Assembly (NCBI GenBank): GCA_944322775.1
Contig: CALUQA010000070.1
Location: 1 to 5,134, forward strand
Direction of reading: 5' to 3'
DNA length: 5,134 nt
From: an uncultured Elusimicrobiales bacterium
GTDB lineage: Bacteria; Elusimicrobiota; Elusimicrobia; Elusimicrobiales; Elusimicrobiaceae
Shown here piece after piece: positions 1 through 5,134 of this stretch. A program made the translations under genes and the position numbers. Under the pieces are notes generated by a model, which saw only the letters and a program-made list of their open reading frames with translations, was not told the origin of the DNA and did not search any database. Numbering within the stretch: the first letter of the stretch is position 1; every line of letters starts with the position of its first letter.

Positions 1-20
1 TCGGCGTTTATATTTTTCAT
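1..20 (-). CDS. Possible start of the next operon gene (5' fragment only)
   Basis: Only about six codons are visible, reading M-K-N-I-N-A before the window ends. The ATG at 20-18 overlaps the TGA stop of cysS (19-17) in an ATGA arrangement. This is the same junction seen between ispDF and the lipoprotein gene. A GGAGA ribosome-binding site lies at 32-28 inside the end of cysS, 7 nt from the ATG, which is ideal spacing. In Firmicutes, cysS in this cluster is followed by mrnC (mini-RNase III) and rlmB (rRNA 2'-O-methyltransferase), so a gene of that kind would fit. The fragment is too short to identify anything. The start itself is supported by the binding site and overlap; the product is unknown. 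Confidence 0.45.
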
Positions 21-1423
21 TTCAGTTTCTCCGTTTTTTGGCCTTGCGGCGTGTCTTTAACGCTATAGCCGGCCGCGGCGATGGCGGCGCGCAGCTCGTC
101 TGATTTTTTATAATCTTTGGCGGCACGCGCGGCAGCGCGCTGGGCAAGCAGGTCCTGCACTTGCTGGGGCAGGGGCTCTTCTTTTTCCGGCGCCGGAACG
201 CGGAACAAATCAAGCGCTAAAATGCTGTCTGCAAATTTTAAAAATTCCACTTTTTCAGCCGCATTTAAGTCCGCCCCGCGCACCTGCTCCCACACAACGG
301 CCAGGGCTTTGGGAGCGTTTAAATCGTCTTCCATGGCGGCGCGGAATTTGGCTTTGGCTTCGTCCAAGCGCGGGCTTAACACGGCCTGCTGGCGCTGGGC
401 CGTTTGCACGGCTTTGGCCGTTTCTTGGCGCAGGGTTTGCAAGCTTTTGCGGGCGGCGTCCAAAGACTCATAGGTAAATTCCAGCTGGGTGCGGTAATGC
501 GCCGTTAAGCACAAATAGCGGTAGTCCAGCGGGTCGTAGCCTTTGTCGCGCAAGGTTTGCAGCGTAACAAACGTACCGCCGGATTTGGACATTTTGCCCG
601 CGCGCAGCACCAAAAATTCCCCATGCACCCAATAGTCCACGTATTTCTGGCCGGTGGCGGCTTCGCTTTGGGCAATTTCGTTGGTGTGGTGCACGGATAC
701 ATGGTCTATGCCGCCGCAGTGAATGTCAATGGTGGGGCCCAAGTACTTCATGGCCATGGCGGAGCATTCCACATGCCAACCCGGGAAGCCAACCCCCCAC
801 GGGCTGTCCCATTCCATTTGGCGTTTTTTGTCTTTGGGGGAAAACTTCCACAAGGCAAAATCGGTCGGGTTTCTTTTTTCGTCGCTCATTTCCACGCGGG
901 CGCCGCCTTTAAGCCCTTCCAAGCGGCTGCGGCCCACCAGGGCGTCGTAACGCGGAAATTTGGACGTATCGTAATAAATACCGTCGCTGGTGCGGTAGGT
1001 GTAGCCTTTTTCTTCCAGCGTTTTGACAAGGGCAATCATTTCCGGGATATGCGCCGTGGCGCGCGCAATGACCGTGGGGCGCGTGCAGTGCAGGGCGTCA
1101 AAATCTTCAAAAAATTTCTGCTCGTAAAATTTGGCAATGTCCCACGCACTTTTGCCTTCGCGCGCGGTGGCCACTTCCATTTTGTCTTCGCCGTCGTCGG
1201 CGTCGGACACCAGGTGTCCCACGTCGGTCACGTTCATCACGTGTTTAAGCGGCATGTTCAGGCGAAGGGTGCGGCAGAGCAAATCTTCAAAAATATACGT
1301 GCGCATATTGCCGATGTGCGCATAATTGTAAACCGTCGGCCCGCAGCAGTACATGGTAGCCTGTTTGGGGTTTAGCGGTTTGAACTCTTCTTTACGGCGG
1401 GTTTCGGTATTATAAAGGAGCAT
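17..1423 (-). CDS. cysS: Cysteinyl-tRNA synthetase (EC 6.1.1.16), complete
   Basis: This cytosolic class I aminoacyl-tRNA synthetase activates cysteine with ATP and loads it onto tRNA-Cys. The protein has 468 residues, close to the usual bacterial length of about 460. The class I signature is present as HIGN at residues 36-39, a common variant in this family, and KMSKS at 277-281. The zinc ligands that select cysteine align as C27 (in CCGPTVY), C220 (in HVECSAM), H245 and E249 (in HHTNE, where HHENE is commoner). Residues 429-461 match the conserved C-terminal stretch of this family, R-x3-R-x-AKDY followed by SDELR and ending DT-x2-G. The ATG at 1423 has AGAGG at 1437-1433, 9 nt upstream, inside the end of the lipoprotein gene, which it overlaps by 14 nt. 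No key residue is missing, so it should be active. It is probably co-transcribed with the upstream genes. Confidence 0.97.
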   Translation of the reverse strand: MLLYNTETRRKEEFKPLNPKQATMYCCGPTVYNYAHIGNMRTYIFEDLLCRTLRLNMPLKHVMNVTDVGHLVSDADDGEDKMEVATAREGKSAWDIAKFYEQKFFEDFDALHCTRPTVIARATAHIPEMIALVKTLEEKGYTYRTSDGIYYDTSKFPRYDALVGRSRLEGLKGGARVEMSDEKRNPTDFALWKFSPKDKKRQMEWDSPWGVGFPGWHVECSAMAMKYLGPTIDIHCGGIDHVSVHHTNEIAQSEAATGQKYVDYWVHGEFLVLRAGKMSKSGGTFVTLQTLRDKGYDPLDYRYLCLTAHYRTQLEFTYESLDAARKSLQTLRQETAKAVQTAQRQQAVLSPRLDEAKAKFRAAMEDDLNAPKALAVVWEQVRGADLNAAEKVEFLKFADSILALDLFRVPAPEKEEPLPQQVQDLLAQRAAARAAKDYKKSDELRAAIAAAGYSVKDTPQGQKTEKLK

Positions 1424-1991
1424 TTGCTTGTGCCTCTTTAAGCAAAGTATTGTACTGGCTGACCAGTGTGTTAAAGAATAAATTGCAGGTGTCTTGGCCG
1501 ACTTCGTTGGCGGCCTGTTCGCCTAAAATACAGCTGACTTCAATGTCGGAAAGCGGGTTGACCGCCCCCACGCTGGCGATGGAATAGGTAAACCCGGCCG
1601 GGCGATAGGTGCGCAAAGCCTGCTTGTAAGCTTCGTCCAACGCTTTTTGGAAAAGAGCCATATTTTTGGAATTGGCCGAAGCCCCCAGCTTGACCCGTTT
1701 GGCCGCGGCCACCACCGTCACGTCGGTATAGCGGCCGTAGGAAGCGGCAATTTCTTCCGAGGTAAAATCCGCACTGGCGTCCACGGGCTGTTGCGTTTCG
1801 TCCAAAGTTCCTTCGCCCAAAATAGACGGGGCCGGCAACTCGCCATAATAATTATCGCCCATAAAGGCGGAGGGATTTTCGTAGGCGGAATAGTCTATGC
1901 CTTTGAGTTTGCGTTTAGAGGTATAGTCCACCGTGCTGCACGCGGCAAGCAACAAAGAACATAAAGTGCAAAACAGAATTGTCTTTTTCAT
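1410..1991 (-). CDS. Small lipoprotein of unknown function between ispDF and cysS
   Basis: The protein has 193 residues. It starts with a typical type II signal peptide: MKK, a hydrophobic stretch, then a lipobox LAAC with the acylated cysteine at residue 18, followed by Ser19. It should therefore be exported and anchored to a membrane, probably the outer one if the +2 Ser rule applies. The mature part begins with a Tyr-rich region (about 22-60), then a hydrophilic acidic stretch (62-90). The C-terminal half is probably helical (about 105-190), with two cysteines, C154 and C169, that could form a disulfide. I do not recognise a family. The start at 1991 is chosen over an in-frame ATG at 2030. 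It directly precedes the signal peptide, has GGAGA at 2002-1998 with a 6-nt spacer, and overlaps the ispDF stop as ATGA. Its 3' end overlaps cysS by 14 nt, so it looks translationally coupled on both sides. Confidence 0.9.
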   Translation of the reverse strand: MKKTILFCTLCSLLLAACSTVDYTSKRKLKGIDYSAYENPSAFMGDNYYGELPAPSILGEGTLDETQQPVDASADFTSEEIAASYGRYTDVTVVAAAKRVKLGASANSKNMALFQKALDEAYKQALRTYRPAGFTYSIASVGAVNPLSDIEVSCILGEQAANEVGQDTCNLFFNTLVSQYNTLLKEAQANAPL

Positions 1992-3142
1992 TTGTCTTCT
2001 CCGATAAGTAAAGTGACCGTTGCGTAGCACATGGCGGCTTCGCCGCGGCCTATTTCGCCCACGTGTTCGTGGCTTTTGGATTTAAAACTGACGTCTTTAA
2101 CGTCCATTTCAAAAATTTTGGCCAAAGATTGGCGCACCGCTTCATAGTGCGGGCTGATTTTGGGTTCCTGCGTGACCAACGTAATATCCATATGCAGCGG
2201 CTGGGCATGATGTTCGCGGACGATGTCCAACACGCGCGCGGCAATTTTTTTGCTGTCTATGCCCTTAATGGTCGGGTCCGTCGGCGGGAACAAAAGGCCG
2301 ATTTCCCCCAGGCACAGCGCGCCCAACATGGCGTCGCACACGGCGTGCAAAACCACGTCTCCGTCGCTATGGCCCACAAAGCCTTTGCTGTGCGGAATTT
2401 CCACCCCGCCGACAATAAATTTACGGCCGGCAGCCATACGGTGCAAATCAAACCCAAAACCCGTGCGCTGCTGCGCACCGGCCTGCAAAAAAGCTTCTGC
2501 CATAACCAAATCCTCCGGCGTGGTAATTTTTAAATTTTTGTAATCGGAAGGCTCTATTTTAACCGTTACTCCCAGCCGCTCCAGCAGCTGCGATTCATCG
2601 GTTGCGTCCTGCAAGTGTCCAAACTTTTCCAGCGCACGGCGCAGAATATCGGCCTTATAGCACTGCGGGGTTTGTGCCGCCCACAGGCTGTTGCGCTCCA
2701 GCGTGCGTTCCACCGCACCGCCGCGCACTTGTTTAACCGTGTCTTTCATGGGCACGGCCAACACGGCGGCCCCTTCGGCAAAACCGCGTTTTAGGCAGCG
2801 TTCGGCCGCTTTGGGGTCCACCAACGGGCGGGCTCCGTCATGCACGGCCACGGCCTGCACCCGGTGGTCCAGTTTATTTACGCCATGGATAACCGAGCCC
2901 AAACGGGTAGCCCCGGGAAGGGCAAAAGTTAAATCGGAAAAATATTTTTTGAGGATTTCTTGATTTTCTAAAGAAGTGACAACAATGATTTGCTTGACGC
3001 ACGCAATTTGTTTAAACGCGTCTATTGCGCGCACCAACACCGGGCGGCCAGCCAAAGGCAACATCTGTTTGGGGCGGCCCATGCGTTTGCCCAGGCCGCC
3101 GGCGACAATAACCGCACCGGCAAAAGAGAGTTGTTCTTGCAT
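1988..3142 (-). CDS. ispDF: Bifunctional IspD-IspF enzyme of the MEP isoprenoid pathway
   Basis: This 384-residue fusion catalyses two non-consecutive steps of the MEP pathway in the cytosol. IspD (EC 2.7.7.60) joins CTP and MEP to give CDP-ME. IspF (EC 4.6.1.12) cyclises CDP-ME 2-phosphate to MEcPP with loss of CMP. IspD occupies about residues 8-220: the nucleotide loop AGGLGKRMGRPKQ (14-26, with R20 and K25), HDGARP (101-106), KDTVK (133-137), R150, TPQ (158-160) and K205 before TTPEDL. These align with E. coli R20, K27, D106, T140, R157 and K213. IspF occupies about 227-381: metal ligands D232, H234 and H266, HSDGD (258-262), and GRGE (365-368) with E359 and R366. E. coli T133 becomes S357 and F139 becomes E363. 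The linker is very short, about 6 residues. The missing enzyme between these steps, IspE, is not in the window. The gene starts 1 nt after the upstream stop and lacks a clear Shine-Dalgarno site, so re-initiation is likely. Confidence 0.97.
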   Translation of the reverse strand: MQEQLSFAGAVIVAGGLGKRMGRPKQMLPLAGRPVLVRAIDAFKQIACVKQIIVVTSLENQEILKKYFSDLTFALPGATRLGSVIHGVNKLDHRVQAVAVHDGARPLVDPKAAERCLKRGFAEGAAVLAVPMKDTVKQVRGGAVERTLERNSLWAAQTPQCYKADILRRALEKFGHLQDATDESQLLERLGVTVKIEPSDYKNLKITTPEDLVMAEAFLQAGAQQRTGFGFDLHRMAAGRKFIVGGVEIPHSKGFVGHSDGDVVLHAVCDAMLGALCLGEIGLLFPPTDPTIKGIDSKKIAARVLDIVREHHAQPLHMDITLVTQEPKISPHYEAVRQSLAKIFEMDVKDVSFKSKSHEHVGEIGRGEAAMCYATVTLLIGEDK

Positions 3143-3143
3143 G

Positions 3144-4091
3144 TTATTTTACTTTGGCAAAAATCATGCGGCCGGAAGAAGTCTGCAAAATGGAATAGAC
3201 AGACACTTCCGTGCGTTTGCCTATAAATTTGCGGCCGTCTTCCACCACCACCATGGTGCCGTCGTCCAAATAGCCGATGCCCTGTTCTTTTTCTTTGCCG
3301 TCTTTCATGATGAACAAAGACATCGTTTCCCCGGGCAGCACCACCGGTTTAAGAGCGGTGGCCAAATCGGCAATATTAAGCACTACCACGTCATACAAGG
3401 CGCCAATTTTATTGACGTTAAAATCCAGCGTGACCACTTCTGCGTCAAAACTTTTGGCCAGTTTTACAATGCGTTCCACGTCATTTTCGGCCTTGGGGGT
3501 TTTGGAAGTAATGCGCACGGCAATTTCTTTCAGTTCCTGCAAGCGGCTGGCAACGTCTAAACCGCGGCGGCCTTTGGCGCGTTCCAGCGGGTCTTTGGAA
3601 GCGGCCATTTTATTAAGCGCTTCCAGCACAAACACCGGGATTACGATAATGCCGGACAAAAAGTTAATTTCGCACAAATCCACAATGCGCCCGTCCATCA
3701 AGGCGGTTACGTCGGCCACTTTAAGGTGGCGTCCTTTATAGGAAAGGCCTTCCAAATCGCGCGATTTAAACAAGCAGGCCAAGACGCCAAACACAATAAG
3801 GACTATTTCCACCGTGCGTCCATACTGCGTCCACCAAGCCAGCGAGTCCGCGCCGGACAAGTTAAGCATGGCATAATCGGTAAACACATACAGCAAGAAC
3901 CCAAGCAAAAAGCCCGAGCAGGCAATCATAATTTTAATCAAGCGCAGGCGTTTAAACACCGCTTCGGCAATAATAACAATCAGCGCGCACAAAAGACCCG
4001 CCGCCAAAGAAAGGGGCTCTTTATCAATAAAATCATAGGTCAAGAAAGGAAACGCAATCAGCGTGGAAAAACGAAAAATCCAAATAGGCAT
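3144..4091 (-). CDS. YacL-like membrane protein with PIN and TRAM domains
   Basis: The protein has 315 residues. The N-terminus contains four likely membrane segments (about 3-22, 27-47, 53-70, 93-108). A PIN-type nuclease fold follows (about 122-240), then a TRAM domain (about 247-313). PIN acidic residues are visible at D127 (in ADVTALMDGRI), E157, D204 and D223 (in TLDFNVNK). The diagnostic GRRGLD lies at 174-179. The TRAM part contains LPGE (252-255), GYLDDGTMVVVE (273-284) and a near-canonical LQTSSGRMIFA (302-312). This architecture matches B. subtilis YacL and its relatives, whose cellular role is poorly defined; PIN domains are usually Mg-dependent RNases and TRAM domains bind RNA. 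It is probably a membrane-tethered nuclease facing the cytosol, though activity is inferred. The ATG at 4091 has GGAGG at 4100-4096 (4-nt spacer). It is the first gene of the operon, and its neighbour ispDF matches the Firmicutes order yacL-ispD-ispF. Confidence 0.94.
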   Translation of the reverse strand: MPIWIFRFSTLIAFPFLTYDFIDKEPLSLAAGLLCALIVIIAEAVFKRLRLIKIMIACSGFLLGFLLYVFTDYAMLNLSGADSLAWWTQYGRTVEIVLIVFGVLACLFKSRDLEGLSYKGRHLKVADVTALMDGRIVDLCEINFLSGIIVIPVFVLEALNKMAASKDPLERAKGRRGLDVASRLQELKEIAVRITSKTPKAENDVERIVKLAKSFDAEVVTLDFNVNKIGALYDVVVLNIADLATALKPVVLPGETMSLFIMKDGKEKEQGIGYLDDGTMVVVEDGRKFIGKRTEVSVYSILQTSSGRMIFAKVK

Positions 4092-4106
4092 GTGCCCTCC
4101 GCAAGG

Positions 4107-4127
4107 CCGCCTGGGTGCACCGGGCGG
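4107..4127 (-). promoter_or_regulatory. GC-rich hairpin in the operon's 5' leader
   Basis: On the minus strand CCGCC (4127-4123) pairs with GGCGG (4111-4107). A further GG/CC pair and a TGCA loop can form inside. It lies between the predicted transcription start and the ribosome-binding site at 4100-4096, ending 6 nt before that site. It contrasts with the AT-rich sequence upstream. It could modulate initiation on the first gene, or it may be chance folding of a GC-rich leader. No known riboswitch or protein-leader pattern is recognised. Confidence 0.3.
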
Positions 4128-4148
4128 TATAAATTAAAGTATATGTAT

Positions 4149-4177
4149 ATTTTATCATTACTCGGGGCATTTGTCAG
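4149..4177 (-). promoter_or_regulatory. Sigma70-type promoter of the yacL-like/ispDF/cysS operon
   Basis: On the minus strand a -35 element CTGACA (4177-4172, 5 of 6 consensus) is followed by an exactly 17-bp spacer. The -10 element TAAAAT (4154-4149) also matches 5 of 6. Transcription would start near 4142, giving a leader of about 50 nt before the ATG at 4091. It sits downstream of a terminator and directly upstream of the first operon gene, which supports the call. The region upstream of -35 is very AT-rich and could act as an UP element. No other promoter of comparable quality is evident inside the operon. Confidence 0.7.
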
Positions 4178-4221
4178 GCCGGAAGACCTTGCTATTTTAA
4201 AGGCAAATTTATTTCATGAAT

Positions 4222-4241
4222 ATATTTTGTCCTGAAAATAT
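4222..4241. repeat. Small AT-rich inverted repeat upstream of the operon promoter
   Basis: ATATTTT (4222-4228) and AAAATAT (4235-4241) form a perfect 7-bp inverted repeat around a 6-nt centre (GTCCTG). It lies about 45 bp upstream of the -35 element. It could be a regulator site, but perfect short inverted repeats are expected by chance in such AT-rich DNA. The rest of the gene-free stretch 4178-4298 is AT-rich and shows nothing else I can name. Confidence 0.2.
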
Positions 4242-4298
4242 TTAATTTTTCTTTTCTTGCACCAAAAATAAAATAAATTTTAAAATTCGGCAACACAT

Positions 4299-4338
4299 AA
4301 AAAGTCCGGCCCCTGATTTATTTGGGACCGGACTTTTT
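4299..4338 (-). terminator. Rho-independent terminator after the Cys/Trp-rich gene
   Basis: Arms 4299-4309 and 4328-4338 pair perfectly over 11 bp (AAAAAGTCCGG with CCGGACTTTTT). A C/A mismatch follows (4310/4327), then three G-C pairs (4311-4313 with 4324-4326) and a 10-nt loop. On the minus strand the stem ends in TTTTT, and it begins 24 nt after the TAA at 4365-4363, the ideal place to end that transcript. The structure is A/T-flanked on both sides and could work in both directions, but no plus-strand gene approaches it. Confidence 0.9.
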
Positions 4339-4362
4339 GATTTTTCGTTTTGCTAATTGACT

Positions 4363-5134
4363 TTACAAGGATGTAATTTCATCCGGACTGCATTTTTTAG
4401 CCGTACCCACAGACCAGGGGATATCTTCACATGTCCACACATTGGCAGTGGCTTGCGGGCTTACACATCCGTTGGTAGTTCCCAGCCAAGAGGGATTGCG
4501 GTAACAAGACCACCCTTTTTTGCTTCCGCTTAAAATGACACCGGCTTGCGCCTTGGTCGGGCAGGTGTTTTTGGAAGATGAAGCCTCATACCATTTGTTC
4601 ATAGCCGTATTGCCATAATAGGTAATTTTAGAGGAAGTCGTTTCCGTACTATAGTTGTTGCAATAGCTGTTGTATATACTGCTATTACTCCATTTAAACT
4701 CCGCTCTGCGTTGTACTAAACGACAGCAGGAAACTTTGGGTTTGCAGGCAGAATAGTCCCAGTCACTCCACTGGCAAGTTTGGCTATTCCAAGTGCGGGT
4801 CATTTCCCCTTCATAATACTGGTCTGTCGGACATATTTGCGTCGCCGATTCGTTTTCCGCAGGGGCACATACACAATTATTTACGGTGTCCCATTGGCAA
4901 GTTTCATAGTTCCAAGTAAGCGTTATGCTTCCGGAATAGCCATTGGGGCATTCCATTTCGCCGCCACTGGGCCCGTCAGCCGGGGGTTCGCAGCGTTCTG
5001 ACGCAACACACGAATTGCCGTCCCATTTTTCATTATCGGCACAGCATTTTTCCTGGTTGGGGTTTTGGGCGCACGTCTGCTCAGTAGAGCTTTGCCCATT
5101 CCCGCAGCAAGTTACTGTGCGTTGGAATCTTAAT
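4363..5134 (-). CDS. Cys/Trp-rich repeat protein, probably exported (3' part; 5' end outside window)
   Basis: The reading frame is open from the window edge to the TAA at 4365-4363, giving 256 C-terminal residues. About 22 are Cys and 12 are Trp, which is unusual. From the N-terminal side there are two CC-x10-C units (residues 9-21 and 30-42 of the fragment) and a Pro/Gly linker (about 49-58). Two related repeats of about 30 residues follow (62-91 and 101-132), sharing CP, Y, a T-x-TWN core and TCQW. A C-terminal region (133-256) rich in Ser, Asn, Tyr, Trp and Cys closes the protein. Such composition suggests a disulfide-stabilised extracellular or cell-surface protein. Similar CP...G.IT.TW repeats occur, as I recall, in bacterial surface or pilin-related proteins. 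No signal peptide or catalytic motif is visible because the start is missing. The in-frame ATG at 4956 is not the start: it has no binding site, and the same Cys-rich coding continues upstream of it. The gene is transcribed separately from the operon, behind its own terminator. Confidence 0.88.
   Translation of the reverse strand, partial: LRFQRTVTCCGNGQSSTEQTCAQNPNQEKCCADNEKWDGNSCVASERCEPPADGPSGGEMECPNGYSGSITLTWNYETCQWDTVNNCVCAPAENESATQICPTDQYYEGEMTRTWNSQTCQWSDWDYSACKPKVSCCRLVQRRAEFKWSNSSIYNSYCNNYSTETTSSKITYYGNTAMNKWYEASSSKNTCPTKAQAGVILSGSKKGWSCYRNPSWLGTTNGCVSPQATANVWTCEDIPWSVGTAKKCSPDEITSL
4738..4833 (-). repeat. Second copy of the CP-TWN-TCQW repeat (within the Cys/Trp-rich gene)
   Basis: It encodes fragment residues 101-132. 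It matches the first copy at CP, Y, the T-x-TWN core, TCQW and a terminal C-x-P or C-x-x-P. DNA identity is clear around the TWN and TCQW codons (4783-4796 compared with 4903-4916), so the two copies probably arose by duplication and then diverged. It carries an extra residue or two and one more Trp-Asp pair (SDWD) than copy 1. Confidence 0.75.
4861..4950 (-). repeat. First copy of the CP-TWN-TCQW repeat (within the Cys/Trp-rich gene)
   Basis: It encodes fragment residues 62-91, starting CPNGYSGSIT and including TWN and TCQW, with closing cysteines C87 and C89. A nine-residue Ala/Glu/Asn/Ser linker separates it from the second copy. More copies may lie upstream, outside the window. Confidence 0.75.

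Noticed and set aside
557..1375. Long plus-strand open frame (272 codons) opposite cysS
   Set aside because: It lies entirely antisense to a clear cysS gene, its product has low-complexity His/Phe/Ala/Gly composition typical of a shadow frame, and it resembles no family.
1992..2030. Upstream ATG at 2030 as the lipoprotein start
   Set aside because: It would put 13 charged residues ahead of a clear signal peptide and lie deep inside ispDF. The ATG at 1991 has a good binding site and an ATGA overlap.
4213..4220. Palindrome TTCATGAA in the intergenic region
   Set aside because: It is an 8-bp palindrome in AT-rich DNA that does not extend to flanking bases and has no second copy, so chance is enough to explain it.
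3726..4235. Plus-strand open frame (169 codons) opposite the PIN/TRAM gene and its promoter
   Set aside because: It is antisense to a well-supported gene, runs through the promoter and leader, and its product is Lys/Arg/Asn/Gln-rich with no recognisable domain.
4738..4950. CRISPR-like or mobile repeat
   Set aside because: The two copies are in-frame coding repeats, diverged at the DNA level and without regular spacers or terminal inverted repeats.
4954..4956. ATG at 4956 as the start of the Cys/Trp-rich protein
   Set aside because: There is no Shine-Dalgarno site or signal peptide, and the same frame stays open to the window edge with continuing Cys-rich coding, including two CC-x10-C units.

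Overview
All genes in this window lie on the minus strand, so the sequence is read from its right end to its left. The likely source is a bacterium of the Elusimicrobia (Elusimicrobiota), probably a gut or host-associated lineage. This rests on the fused IspD-IspF enzyme, the YacL-like PIN/TRAM membrane protein beside it, and the Cys/Trp-rich repeat protein upstream. It is an inference from memory of gene content, not a database result. Base composition is mixed to moderately GC-rich in genes and AT-rich between them.

Layout in transcription order. (1) Positions 5134-4363 hold the C-terminal 256 residues of a large cysteine- and tryptophan-rich, probably exported, repeat protein; its 5' end lies beyond the window. 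(2) A strong hairpin terminator at 4299-4338 closes that unit. (3) An AT-rich intergenic stretch carries a good sigma70-type promoter (CTGACA, 17 bp, TAAAAT; 4177-4149) and a short 5' leader with a GC-rich hairpin. (4) A tightly packed operon follows: a YacL-like PIN/TRAM membrane protein (4091-3144), bifunctional IspDF (3142-1988), a small unknown lipoprotein (1991-1410), cysteinyl-tRNA synthetase CysS (1423-17), and what looks like the first codons of another gene starting at position 20. Junctions are a 1-nt gap, a 4-nt ATGA overlap, a 14-nt overlap and another ATGA overlap, so translation is probably coupled through the whole set.

The order yacL - ispD - ispF - (gltX - cysE) - cysS is a known conserved cluster in Firmicutes such as Bacillus subtilis. 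Here ispD and ispF are fused, gltX and cysE are absent, and a lipoprotein of unknown function sits in the gap. The operon combines isoprenoid precursor synthesis (MEP pathway, two steps), cysteine charging for translation, and a putative membrane-anchored nuclease. The main novelty candidates are the Cys/Trp-rich repeat protein and the embedded lipoprotein. I see no CRISPR array, tRNA, rRNA, transposase or phage gene.
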